NCBI GenBank assembly: GCA_002717225.1
Contig: PBDG01000022.1
Location: 5,649-47,433, forward strand
Source of the DNA: Rhodospirillaceae bacterium
GTDB lineage: Bacteria > Pseudomonadota > Alphaproteobacteria > UBA828
Length of the DNA stretch: 41,785 nucleotides
Direction of reading: 5' to 3'
The translations under genes and the position numbers were made by a program. Of this stretch, positions 17,777-25,732 are shown one piece after another. The notes beneath the pieces are model-generated. The model was not told where the DNA came from, ran no database searches, and worked only from the letters and a program-made list of their open reading frames with translations. Within the stretch, counting starts at the first letter, position 1. Each line of letters opens with the position of its first letter.

Positions 17777-18319
17777 TTAGTTAATCTTTTTCCTCTTTGG
17801 CACAAAAAGACCACGCACTCGCTCACGTTTGCCGTCCCCAGTCGTGGTGCTCGAAACCTTGCTTTTACCGGTGACCAAATCGAGTTCCAGCTGCTCCCCC
17901 TGGATAATGTTGTCGCCTTGGGTCAGCACAACCTGACCGGCCAACCAAATTTTTTTATTATCGACGTCATAGATACCGCGCACGCCTTGCGCCGTCTCGT
18001 TGGGCGAAGAAACGAAGACATTCCCTTCTGCGTCGATTTGAGAGATGCCCGGCTTATCTGGAGATTCCTTGTTCTCACGGTAATGCACAACGAGCATATC
18101 CGCCTTGAGCAGCATATTGCCCTGAATTGCATCAACGTCGCCGCGGAAAATGGCAAGATTCTCGTCCTGCCGGACTTCGAGTGTATCAGCCGTAATTTCG
18201 ATTGGCGTGGTACTATCATAATCGTCGTTTAGCTTATCGAGCTGCGCGCTGGTCGGCGAAATAGCAGCAGCCGATAGAAACGCGAACACAGCCAGGGAAG
18301 CGAGCCATCTAAATATCAT
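17777..18319 (-). CDS. lptA: LPS transport periplasmic protein LptA
   Basis: LptA is the periplasmic bridge protein that passes lipopolysaccharide from LptC to the LptDE complex in the outer membrane. A signal peptide is visible (MIFRWLASLAVFAFLSAAA then SPTSA before QLDK), followed by an OstA-type beta-jellyroll domain with PIEITADTLEVRQDENLAIFRG and QGNMLLKADMLVVHY. The ATG at 18319 is preferred over the track start because it begins directly at the signal peptide; the protein is then 180 residues. The basic tail FVPKRKKIN is slightly unusual. It begins 4 bases after lptC. Confidence 0.93.
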   Translation of the reverse strand: MIFRWLASLAVFAFLSAAAISPTSAQLDKLNDDYDSTTPIEITADTLEVRQDENLAIFRGDVDAIQGNMLLKADMLVVHYRENKESPDKPGISQIDAEGNVFVSSPNETAQGVRGIYDVDNKKIWLAGQVVLTQGDNIIQGEQLELDLVTGKSKVSSTTTGDGKRERVRGLFVPKRKKIN

Positions 18320-18323
18320 GCCG

Positions 18324-19019
18324 TCAGCTCCGACCACTCGGAAATATGGTCATCTTCACACCACCACCAAAAAACATGGATTGGGCATTTTCATCCAAGA
18401 AGAAATTACCGGCCTCTAAAAGACCGAGAGGCCCCTGACCCGAAAGCGGCACATCACCGTCAGCTATACGTGCTGCAAGGTCGATGTGAGCGCGATCCGT
18501 ATGAAACTCGTGACCTTGGTCGGAGAAAATTGAAACGTCACCAACTAGATCAAGCTGGCGTGCATCACGCTCGTAAAGGCCTTCGCGAGCAGTGATTGCA
18601 ATCCATTGCCCGCTGCCCGAATCGGCAAACACATCAGCAGAAATTTCTTCCAGGGTGACGAGGGGTGAGTTGGGATCGGGCTGATTGGCCTCGGCAGCGG
18701 TGACAGTGTAGGGTTGATTACGGTTGTCGACACCAATGTAGCGAGCATTCACCATGCGGAGCGAACCGTCAAGATCAGGCGCATCGCTGAAGGTAATACG
18801 AAAGCCCTCCTCGCGTCCTGTCGCCAACGGCCAAACAATAACCAGTCCGAGCAACAAAATTGCACCAAGCGGCAAGACATAGCGCATAATTCCGACAAAA
18901 TTACTGTAACTAACGGTACGCCCAGCAGCGCCCTCGCGACCACGTGCCTGAAGGCCAGCGAGGCGCGGCGGGTTTTCCTTGGGCGGTACCGTGCCACCAT
19001 ATTCTCCTGAAGCGCTCAC
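18324..19019 (-). CDS. lptC: LPS export protein LptC
   Basis: LptC is the bitopic inner-membrane protein linking LptB2FG to LptA. After a roughly 45-residue cytoplasmic N-terminus there is one membrane segment (MRYVLPLGAILLLGLVIVW), then a periplasmic jellyroll with FTDRAH-like text (EFHTDRAHIDL) and GDVPLSGQGPLGLLEAG. Sequence is weakly conserved in this family, so the context between kdsD and lptA supports the call. A GTG at 19019 makes a GTGA overlap with the kdsD stop and is preferred over the upstream TTG; this gives 231 residues. Confidence 0.9.
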   Translation of the reverse strand: MSASGEYGGTVPPKENPPRLAGLQARGREGAAGRTVSYSNFVGIMRYVLPLGAILLLGLVIVWPLATGREEGFRITFSDAPDLDGSLRMVNARYIGVDNRNQPYTVTAAEANQPDPNSPLVTLEEISADVFADSGSGQWIAITAREGLYERDARQLDLVGDVSIFSDQGHEFHTDRAHIDLAARIADGDVPLSGQGPLGLLEAGNFFLDENAQSMFFGGGVKMTIFPSGRS

Positions 19020-20035
19020 GAAATACCTGCTCGGAGACAATCATGAATATGCAGGATGCCAACCGGGCGAGCATCGTCGGTAACGAATAAGCCAGTAATC
19101 TCATTTGCGTTCATTACACGAACCGCTTCGGCAGCGAGTGCATCTTCGTGGATCGTCTGCGGCTGGATTGTCATCAAGTCGCCGGCCGTACGCTCGAGGA
19201 GGTCATCCGCTAGGTTACGGCGCAAATCTCCATCCGTGACAATGCCAAGAAGATCACCCGACTCGTCAACTACGCCGACGCAGCCAAAGCGCTTCGCCGT
19301 AATAATTATTAGCACTTCCGACATAAGCATGTCAGGGCCTACTAGCGGCAGGTCTGCCTCACCATGCATGATGTCGCGTACGCGCACCAGACTCTGGCCT
19401 AGCTTGCCACCCGGGTGAAAGACATGGAAATCGGATTCGGTGAACTGCTTACGCTCGAAGAGAGCTACCGCTAAGGCATCGCCAAGCGCAAGTGTCATGG
19501 TGGTGGATGTGGTAGGCGCGAGGCCGAGGGTTCCGGCTTCAGGTTCGTCGGCCATTATCAAGGCCACGTCGGCGCTTTCTGCTAAGGTGCTATTGGCACG
19601 TCCAACGATCGCGATAAGCGGTATCTCATAGCGCCGGGAGAAATGTACCATGTCACTTAGCTCGGTAGTCTCGCCAGAATTGGAAAGCACCAACAGCGCA
19701 TCGTCTCGGGTGATCATGCCAAGGTCGCCATGGCTTGCCTCCGCCGGATGTACAAAAATCGCTGGCGCTCCAGTCGAGGCCAAAGTCGCTGCTATCTTGT
19801 TTCCGATGTGACCGCTTTTGCCCATACCGGAGACGACGATCCTACCCTTAGCGCAATCCAAGATATCGACCGCACGAGTAAAACCAACATCAAGTTCCTG
19901 GGCAAGACACCAAAGGGCGCGGGATTCCAGCTGCAAAACCCGGCGCCCGGCGGCAAGATCGTGATTCTCCACCGACTCAGTAGGCTTCGCCTTAGCAGGC
20001 ACGGCCGTCTTTAATGGTGCGTTCATATCGGACAT
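19016..20035 (-). CDS. kdsD: Arabinose-5-phosphate isomerase KdsD (KpsF/GutQ family)
   Basis: KdsD converts ribulose-5-phosphate to arabinose-5-phosphate, the first step of KDO synthesis for the lipopolysaccharide inner core. A SIS domain is shown by GRIVVSGMGKSGHIGNKIAATLASTGAPA, EASHGDLGMI and LSNSGETTEL. Two CBS repeats follow (ending GVVDESGDLLGIVTDGDLRRNL and MNANEITGLFVTD). The ATG at 20035 (339 residues) has GGAAG upstream and fits the family better than the TTG at 20083. It is the first gene of the lptCAB transcription unit and is divergent from purM; the promoter must lie in the 221-base gap, where I see no clear sigma70 match. Confidence 0.94.
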   Translation of the reverse strand: MSDMNAPLKTAVPAKAKPTESVENHDLAAGRRVLQLESRALWCLAQELDVGFTRAVDILDCAKGRIVVSGMGKSGHIGNKIAATLASTGAPAIFVHPAEASHGDLGMITRDDALLVLSNSGETTELSDMVHFSRRYEIPLIAIVGRANSTLAESADVALIMADEPEAGTLGLAPTTSTTMTLALGDALAVALFERKQFTESDFHVFHPGGKLGQSLVRVRDIMHGEADLPLVGPDMLMSEVLIIITAKRFGCVGVVDESGDLLGIVTDGDLRRNLADDLLERTAGDLMTIQPQTIHEDALAAEAVRVMNANEITGLFVTDDARPVGILHIHDCLRAGIS

Positions 20036-20256
20036 ATACGAATTCGCTTCCGCCCTCGGCTCAATACGAATCTCCGAAAGCAACTAATTGGATAGAACAT
20101 ACTCGCTTCCACAGAAAAATTAACCGAATATTCGCCTGACAGTACTGAGAAATGGCCTGCCGATATTGCACCGCCGCATCAAGACCTGTAGCGTGCGGCA
20201 ACCGTACAAACACCAGATATGGCGCTGGGAAACGAAACAACAAGAGGAATCCTGGA

Positions 20257-21348
20257 ATGGCTGCGGCGCCACAAAGCCCCAAATCACACCCAACGTCGCC
20301 CAGTTATGACGCCTCTGGCGTCAAAACCGATGCGGTCGAAGCTGGTCTTGGGCGGCTTGTTGAGTATGTTAAATCGACCTGGCAGCTAGGCGAAGCACCG
20401 GTCAAGCTTGATCTTGGCTATTTTGCCAATGTCATCGATGTTGGTGGCTTAGGCATCGCCATTTGCACCGACGGCATCGGCACCAAAGCGCTAGTCGCGC
20501 AGATGATGGGAAAATATGACACCGTCGGCATCGATTGCGTGGCCATGAATGTCAATGATCTCGTCTGCGTTGGCGCGACTCCGCTAACGATGGTCGATTA
20601 TGTTGCTGTGGAGAATGCCGAACCATCGATGCTAGAAGCAATTGGCGTCGGCCTCGCAGAAGGTGCGCGGTTAAGTAACATTTCGATAACCGGCGGTGAA
20701 ATCGCACAGTTGCGCGATATCATCAAGGGCTATGGCGAGGGGCTCGGCTTCGATCTCGCTGGCACAGCAATCGGACGCGTCGACCTCGATAAAATTAATT
20801 TTGGCGATGGAGTACGACCCGGAGACGTGATTCTTGGCATTGCCAGCAACGGCATTCACTCGAATGGCCTCAGCCTCGCACGGCGAGCCTTTTTTGAAAT
20901 CGCAGGGCATGACGTGGATACGCATATAGAAGAACTTGGTGCTACGGTGGGCGAGGAGCTATTGCGTCCTACATATATATACGTTGCCGAAGCGCTAGAG
21001 GTGCTGGAAAAGATTTCCGAGGTTGGTGCGCTCGTGCATATCACTGGGGACGGTTTTCTGAACCTAACCCGGGTGAAGGCTGAGGTGAGCTTCGTAATTG
21101 ATGACCTGCCGCCGCCGCCAGCGCTCTTTCAAATGATCCAAAGAATTACTGGATCTGATGCAATGGAGATGCATCACGTTTTCAATATGGGCATTGGATT
21201 CTGCCTGGTGGTTCGCCCTGAGTATGAGAGCTCAGCACTCGAGATCATACGCCGCCATGGGAAAGCGTGCCAGCGCATCGGTCGCGTCACTGACGACCCA
21301 ACCGGGCGAGTTAAACTCACCCAGGCCGGAATCGAAATGGGCCGCTAA
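20257..21348 (+). CDS. purM: Phosphoribosylformylglycinamidine cyclo-ligase (AIR synthase), archaeal-like type
   Basis: AIR synthase closes FGAM to aminoimidazole ribonucleotide in purine synthesis, using ATP. YDASGVKTDAVEAGLG opens the enzyme; CTDGIGTKALVAQMMGKYDT, VGIDCVAMNVNDLVCVGA, SITGGE, GIASNGIHSNGLSLARR and VHITGDGFLNLTRV follow, covering both domains. The wording (GKYDTVGID, MNVNDL, FNMGIGF) resembles archaeal PurM more than the usual proteobacterial form (GTDGVGTKL, MCVNDL). The ATG at 20257 has AGAGGA upstream and gives 363 residues, with a 25-residue polar lead. No purN neighbours it, and it runs against the flanking rnd and kdsD genes, which suggests insertion. Confidence 0.87.
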   Translation: MAAAPQSPKSHPTSPSYDASGVKTDAVEAGLGRLVEYVKSTWQLGEAPVKLDLGYFANVIDVGGLGIAICTDGIGTKALVAQMMGKYDTVGIDCVAMNVNDLVCVGATPLTMVDYVAVENAEPSMLEAIGVGLAEGARLSNISITGGEIAQLRDIIKGYGEGLGFDLAGTAIGRVDLDKINFGDGVRPGDVILGIASNGIHSNGLSLARRAFFEIAGHDVDTHIEELGATVGEELLRPTYIYVAEALEVLEKISEVGALVHITGDGFLNLTRVKAEVSFVIDDLPPPPALFQMIQRITGSDAMEMHHVFNMGIGFCLVVRPEYESSALEIIRRHGKACQRIGRVTDDPTGRVKLTQAGIEMGR

Positions 21349-21363
21349 CCCCGTTGCACTCGA

Positions 21364-21984
21364 CTAGTGATGAAAAATATCGACCTCGTCCCATCCAGCG
21401 AGATCGAGTTTTGCACGGTAAGGTAGAAAATCGAAACAAGCCTGGGCCAATTTCGTTCTCCCCTCGCGCACCAACAATTCATCCAAAATATTCTTAATGT
21501 CGTGCAGATAGAGTACGTCCGAAGCGGCATAGGACTGCTGCTCGGGCGTCAGTTCCATCGCGCCCCAATCAGAGGATTGCTGCTGCTTGGAAAGATCGAC
21601 CCCGAGAAAATCACGGCATAAATCCTTGAGACCATGACGGTCGGTGAAAGTGCGTACCAGCTTGGAAGCAATCTTGGTGCAATAGACCGGCGTACAAGTA
21701 ATCCCTAGGTAATGCTCGATAATTGCGACATCAAAGCGCGCAAAATGAAAAATCTTGAGCACAGCAGGATCCGCCAGAATGGCCTTCAGATTCGGTGCTG
21801 CATAATTGCCAGCGGGCGGAAAATGCACGAGATGACAATCACCGTCGCCACGCGACATTTGGACCAAGCAAAGCCGGTCGCGATGCGGATGCAGGCCCAT
21901 CGCCTCGCTATCGATAGCAACGCTATCGCCGAAGGTGAGTCCTGGCGGCAAGTCGTTGATATGCAGATGATTCGCCATATTCAT
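21364..21984 (-). CDS. rnd: Ribonuclease D (short alphaproteobacterial form)
   Basis: This is a DEDDy-type 3'-5' exoribonuclease acting on tRNA precursors and other structured RNA. The catalytic acids appear as AIDSEAMGL (Asp25, Glu27), FHFARFD (Asp85) and SYAASDVLYL (Tyr152, Asp156), with HGLKDLCRDFLG between them. At 206 residues it contains the exonuclease domain only and lacks the HRDC domains of E. coli RNase D, as is usual in alphaproteobacteria. It is convergent with purM (15 bases between stops). Either of two near ATG codons could be the start; the first is used here. Confidence 0.93.
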   Translation of the reverse strand: MNMANHLHINDLPPGLTFGDSVAIDSEAMGLHPHRDRLCLVQMSRGDGDCHLVHFPPAGNYAAPNLKAILADPAVLKIFHFARFDVAIIEHYLGITCTPVYCTKIASKLVRTFTDRHGLKDLCRDFLGVDLSKQQQSSDWGAMELTPEQQSYAASDVLYLHDIKNILDELLVREGRTKLAQACFDFLPYRAKLDLAGWDEVDIFHH

Positions 21985-22104
21985 GTTGGGTATCCCTGCC
22001 GTATTATCCTGTCAATACTTATTGGAGTGTCATTTCTCCTGGCCGCGCAGCGCGAAGTATCCTAAGTAGAGGCTGCAACCAAATGACTGTCGACTTTGAG
22101 TATT

Positions 22105-23124
22105 ATGAGCAATCGGATCGTAACGGTATTTGGCGGCTCCGGTTTTCTGGGGCGCCATCTAATTCAACAGCTAGCGCAACAAGGCGCTCTAATCCGGGTT
22201 GCCGTCAGGCGGCCGGAATTTGCCGGGTTTCTCCGCCCTATGGGCGGTGTTGGCCAGGTAACTTTAGTGCAGGCCAATGTGCGCAACGACGCCTCTGTGG
22301 CTCAGGCAATTGAGGGCGCGAACGAGGTAGTCAACCTCACAGGCATCCTCTATGAGCGTAGCCGCCAGCGTTTCGGCGAAATACATAGCACAGCGCCCGG
22401 TCGCATTGCCCGTGCGGCGAGAGCGGCAAAAGTTAGCAAGTTGGTACATGTCTCAGCCATTGGAGCGAACCTGGCAGCCAACAGCGCGTATGCCCGCAGC
22501 AAGGCCGCCGGTGAGGTGGCGCTCCTAGAGGCTTTTCCTCAGGCGACGATATTGCGGCCCAGCCTCATGTTTGGTCCGGAGGACGATTTTTTTAACAAAT
22601 TTGGTGCACTAGCTCGCATTGCGCCCGGGCTTCCGGTGTTTTTTGATGTTCGACAAAAACCAAAATTCCGATTTGAAGGCCTCTACATGATGCCCGAAAT
22701 CGAGGCTGGTACGACCCGTTATCAGCCAGTCTATGTTTCCGATGTGGCACAGGCCATCAACCGCGTGCTTGCTAACCCGGTCGACGACTGTGCAGGCAAG
22801 GTCTATGAGTTAGGAGGACCAAAAATATACAGCTACCGCGAATTGATGCAGCTAGTGGCGCACGAGACGCAATACAAGCGTCTTATTGTACCGGTTCCCT
22901 TTTTCGTCGCCGATATCTTGGGCTTCTTTGCACAACTCATGCCCGAACCGCCCTTCACTGTAGATCAGGCAAAAATGCTCCGCGCCGACAATGTGGTGGA
23001 GGAGGGAGCGCTAACACTGGCGGATCTGGGCATCTCAGCAAGTGCAGCGGAGCTTGTCTTGCCAACTTATCTGCACCGCTTCCGGAAGGCGCGCACGGAT
23101 TCTAGGCCCCAAACTCAATCATGA
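22105..23124 (+). CDS. Complex I NDUFA9-like NAD(P)-binding protein
   Basis: This is an atypical extended SDR protein related to the mitochondrial complex I accessory subunit NDUFA9 (39 kDa). The nucleotide motif TVFGGSGFLGRHLIQQL is at the N-terminus, followed by VNLTGILYERSRQRFGEIH, VHVSAIGAN, YARSKAAGE and RPSLMFGPEDDFFNKFG. The Tyr and Lys of a classical active site are present in the YARSK segment. In bacteria the role is unproven; it may bind NADPH and assist complex I or quinone chemistry. ATG 22105 is chosen over the TTG three codons earlier. It converges with uppP, with only 3 bases between the two stops. Confidence 0.85.
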   Translation: MSNRIVTVFGGSGFLGRHLIQQLAQQGALIRVAVRRPEFAGFLRPMGGVGQVTLVQANVRNDASVAQAIEGANEVVNLTGILYERSRQRFGEIHSTAPGRIARAARAAKVSKLVHVSAIGANLAANSAYARSKAAGEVALLEAFPQATILRPSLMFGPEDDFFNKFGALARIAPGLPVFFDVRQKPKFRFEGLYMMPEIEAGTTRYQPVYVSDVAQAINRVLANPVDDCAGKVYELGGPKIYSYRELMQLVAHETQYKRLIVPVPFFVADILGFFAQLMPEPPFTVDQAKMLRADNVVEEGALTLADLGISASAAELVLPTYLHRFRKARTDSRPQTQS

Positions 23125-23127
23125 GAC

Positions 23128-23943
23128 TTAACTTCCCAACGTCCAACCGAAACCGTAATGGAGCACCAGCAGACTAATTCCCAATAACACCCGGTAGATG
23201 ACGAAGGGCGCAAAACTCGCGCGCTTCAGCATGACCATGAGAATGGCGATCGAAACAAGTGCTGTAAGGAATGCGATGGCGGCGGCGATTCCGGCATCAC
23301 CAGTGATAATTGGCTCACCCTTCTCTACCAAGTCACGCCCGGCGACAGCGCCCGCAGCAAAGATCACCGGAATCGACATAAGCATAGAGAAGCGCGCAGC
23401 GGCGCTCCGCTCGAAGCCTAGGAACCGCGCAGCCGTAATGGTAATGCCGGAGCGGCTGGTGCCCGGAAGAAGCGCCAGCATCTGTGCAATCCCTATAATA
23501 AAAGCACTGCTGTAGGTCATATGCTCGATCCGTCGCACCGTCATGCCAACATGATCAGCAAGCCATAACAGTATACCAAAACCGAGCATGGTCCAGGCGA
23601 CGATCAGTGGTGAACGGAAAATCTCAGGCGCAAAATATGCCATCAAACCGCCGGCGATGATAACCGGCGGAACAGAGACGAGAAGATTGAAACCAAGCGC
23701 TCGGCCTGCCTTTCGCTCGCGCTTCATACCACCGAGAAAGCCGCGCAGAATCCTCCAGATGTCGCGATGAAAGTAAACCAACACGGCTCCAAGGGTGCCG
23801 ACGTGGACGGCAATATCGATGTTGAGACCTTGGTCCCGCCAGCCTGCCAAATGAGGTAGCAGGACCAGGTGGCCGGACGAACTGACCGGAAGAAACTCAG
23901 ATATGCCCTGGACAGCCGCCAGGATGATCAGGTGCAGCAGCAA
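23128..23943 (-). CDS. uppP: Undecaprenyl-diphosphatase UppP (BacA)
   Basis: UppP removes a phosphate from undecaprenyl diphosphate, recycling the lipid carrier for peptidoglycan, and can give bacitracin tolerance. The protein is strongly hydrophobic with about eight membrane segments. It carries both signature motifs, SEFLPVSSSGHLVL (residues 15-28) and ALLPGTSRSGIT. The start appears to be a TTG at 23943, which places the first residues (LLHLIILAAVQG) exactly where family members begin; no ATG is available. A seven-codon ORF ends three bases before it. Length of 271 residues is normal. Confidence 0.94.
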   Translation of the reverse strand: MLLHLIILAAVQGISEFLPVSSSGHLVLLPHLAGWRDQGLNIDIAVHVGTLGAVLVYFHRDIWRILRGFLGGMKRERKAGRALGFNLLVSVPPVIIAGGLMAYFAPEIFRSPLIVAWTMLGFGILLWLADHVGMTVRRIEHMTYSSAFIIGIAQMLALLPGTSRSGITITAARFLGFERSAAARFSMLMSIPVIFAAGAVAGRDLVEKGEPIITGDAGIAAAIAFLTALVSIAILMVMLKRASFAPFVIYRVLLGISLLVLHYGFGWTLGS

Positions 23944-23946
23944 AAT

Positions 23947-23970
23947 TCAGATGGCTCTATAGGTGTTCAT
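23947..23970 (-). CDS. Possible seven-codon leader ORF before uppP
   Basis: An ATG with GGAG three bases upstream opens a seven-codon frame (MNTYRAI) that ends in TGA, three bases before and in frame with the TTG start of uppP. It could be a leader that helps ribosomes re-initiate at the weak TTG start. It could equally be chance, or the trace of a nonsense mutation in a longer N-terminus. The region is too short to judge from composition. Confidence 0.25.
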   Translation of the reverse strand: MNTYRAI

Positions 23971-24107
23971 TTACTCCAGCAACTTTCCAGAGAAATTATA
24001 ACACATTATGACCTATGGATAATTGCTAATAGACAGGAATTCCAAATACTCACAGGCAACAAAAAGGTCCTATATCGGAACCAAAATATCATCAACCAAA
24101 TCGAGAA

Positions 24108-24124
24108 ATTGGAATAATTCCAAT
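24108..24124. repeat. Perfect palindrome upstream of gltD promoter
   Basis: ATTGGAAT-A-ATTCCAAT is a perfect 8+1+8 inverted repeat. It lies about 34 bases upstream of the proposed -35 box of gltD, where an activator or a repressor dimer could bind. The regulator is unknown. Confidence 0.5.
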
Positions 24125-24157
24125 AAATAAAATCATTAAAGACAATTATGTCAGTAA

Positions 24158-24186
24158 TTGTGACTTATTTATAATTTTTTTATAGT
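24158..24186 (+). promoter_or_regulatory. Predicted sigma70-type promoter for gltD-gltB
   Basis: TTGTGA (24158-24163) and TATAGT (24181-24186) are separated by 17 bases, giving a good match to a housekeeping promoter. Transcription would start near 24193, leaving a leader of about 105 bases before the gltD ATG. The setting is AT-rich, so chance matches are possible. Confidence 0.42.
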
Positions 24187-24207
24187 AATTTTTAGGTTTT
24201 TATCCTA

Positions 24208-24221
24208 TGTTGCGTGCAACA
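24208..24221. repeat. Short inverted repeat in the gltD leader
   Basis: TGTTGC-GT-GCAACA has 6-base arms around a 2-base centre and falls about 15-30 bases after the predicted start of transcription. It could be an operator for gltDB. It is too short to rule out chance. Confidence 0.3.
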
Positions 24222-24297
24222 GGGTGCGCCATAAAATTTTTACTGGCAGCTCTAACCAAAACCCAAAACCGCAAATTCGGGAGCGCGCAGAAGCTGC

Positions 24298-25722
24298 ATG
24301 CTTAAGTTCGTTGATATTGAGGCCAAAAGGCCGGACAAACGTGAAGCGAGCAACCGCCGACAGGACTGGGACGAGGTCTATACCGATTACGTCTCGGAAA
24401 AAGCAATAGAGCAGGCCTCTCGCTGTTCGCAATGCGGCGTGCCGTTCTGTCAGATCCATTGCCCAGTGCAGAACAATATACCTGACTGGCTGATGCTGAC
24501 CGCTGCCGGCCGCTTGCAAGAAGCATATGAAGTCTCGTCGGCAACCAATAATTTTCCCGAAATATGCGGCCGTATCTGTCCCCAGGATCTACTGTGTGAA
24601 GGCAATTGTGTGATAGAAAAGGGCTTCGAATCGGTCACCATTGGCTCGGTAGAGCGGTACATTACCGACACCGCGTTCGAAAATGGCTGGGTCAAGCCGC
24701 CCCATCCAGAGAACGAGCGGCCGGAATCGGTCGGCATTATCGGGGCCGGGCCAGGCGGCCTGGCAGCGGCGGAAATGCTCCGACGACTTGGCTACCAAGT
24801 ACATGTCTATGACCGCTACGACCGCGTCGGGGGCTTGCTGATCTATGGCATTCCCAATTTCAAGTTGGAGAAATCCATAGTCGCGCGGCGCGCCGAGCTA
24901 CTTATCGCAGCGGGTGTTGAGTTCCATTTGGAGTTCGAGGTCGGGCGGGACGCTTCACTCACCGATCTGCGTAATCAACACGATGCCGTTCTGATTGCCA
25001 CCGGTGCCTACAAGGCACGTGATATCAAGGTGCCCGGCGTCGGCCTCAACAACATCTTCATGGCGATGAACTACCTCACCGCAAGCAACCGTAAGGGGCT
25101 TGGTGACAACGTATCAAAATTCGACGACGGCACGCTCAATGCCGCAGGTAAAAATGTGGTGGTGATTGGCGGTGGTGACACGGCGATGGATTGCGTACGC
25201 ACCGCGGTCCGTCAAAAAGCAAAATCTGTCACCTGCCTGTATCGCCGCGATCGGGTCAACATGCCTGGTTCGCTGCAGGAAGTCACTCATGCGGAAGAAG
25301 AGGGTGTTACGTTCGCCTGGCTCTCCGCACCGGAGGCCTTTGTCGGCGATCAATCAGTGGAAGGTGTACGCGTGGTGCACATCCATCTCGGCGTTGCCGA
25401 TGCGTCTGGCCGGCAAACGCCGCAGCCCATTGCCGGTTCGAGCCACACCCTCAAGGCCGACCTCGCTATTAAGGCGCTCGGCTTTGATCCGGAGGACCTA
25501 CCGGTGATGTTTGATGCACCGGAGCTCGAGGTTACCCGCTGGGGAACAGTGAAGGTAGATTGGTCCTCGATGATGACCAATCTCGACGGCGTCTTCGCAG
25601 GTGGTGATATCGTGCGCGGTGCCTCCCTCGTAGTCTGGGCGATTAAGGATGGGCGCGACGCTGCAGCGGCGATCCACCGCTATATCGCTGCGCAGGCCGT
25701 ACCCATAACTCGGGCGACTTGA
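24298..25722 (+). CDS. gltD: Glutamate synthase (NADPH) small/beta subunit
   Basis: The beta subunit takes electrons from NADPH through FAD and passes them to the alpha subunit, which makes glutamate from glutamine and 2-oxoglutarate. Two cysteine clusters for [4Fe-4S] centres are visible near residues 43-56 (CSQCGVPFCQIHC) and 90-105 (CGRICPQDLLCEGNC). The FAD site is GIIGAGPGGLAAAEMLRRLG, the NADPH site VVIGGGDTAMDCVRTA, and FAGGDIVRGASLVVWAIKDG lies near the end. It is 474 residues long. gltB follows after 10 bases, so the two are one operon with the small subunit first. Confidence 0.96.
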   Translation: MLKFVDIEAKRPDKREASNRRQDWDEVYTDYVSEKAIEQASRCSQCGVPFCQIHCPVQNNIPDWLMLTAAGRLQEAYEVSSATNNFPEICGRICPQDLLCEGNCVIEKGFESVTIGSVERYITDTAFENGWVKPPHPENERPESVGIIGAGPGGLAAAEMLRRLGYQVHVYDRYDRVGGLLIYGIPNFKLEKSIVARRAELLIAAGVEFHLEFEVGRDASLTDLRNQHDAVLIATGAYKARDIKVPGVGLNNIFMAMNYLTASNRKGLGDNVSKFDDGTLNAAGKNVVVIGGGDTAMDCVRTAVRQKAKSVTCLYRRDRVNMPGSLQEVTHAEEEGVTFAWLSAPEAFVGDQSVEGVRVVHIHLGVADASGRQTPQPIAGSSHTLKADLAIKALGFDPEDLPVMFDAPELEVTRWGTVKVDWSSMMTNLDGVFAGGDIVRGASLVVWAIKDGRDAAAAIHRYIAAQAVPITRAT

Positions 25723-25732
25723 GGCTGGACGC

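Larger units (their letters stand above)
23971..24297. other. AT-rich divergent intergenic region between uppP and gltD
   Basis: This stretch of about 330 bases is much more AT-rich than the flanking genes and separates the divergent uppP and gltD. No protein remnant could be recognised in it. It contains a perfect 17-base palindrome, a sigma70-like promoter pointing to gltD, and a second shorter palindrome, each listed separately. ORF-track entry 23869..24117 on the plus strand has no recognisable family. Confidence 0.6.
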
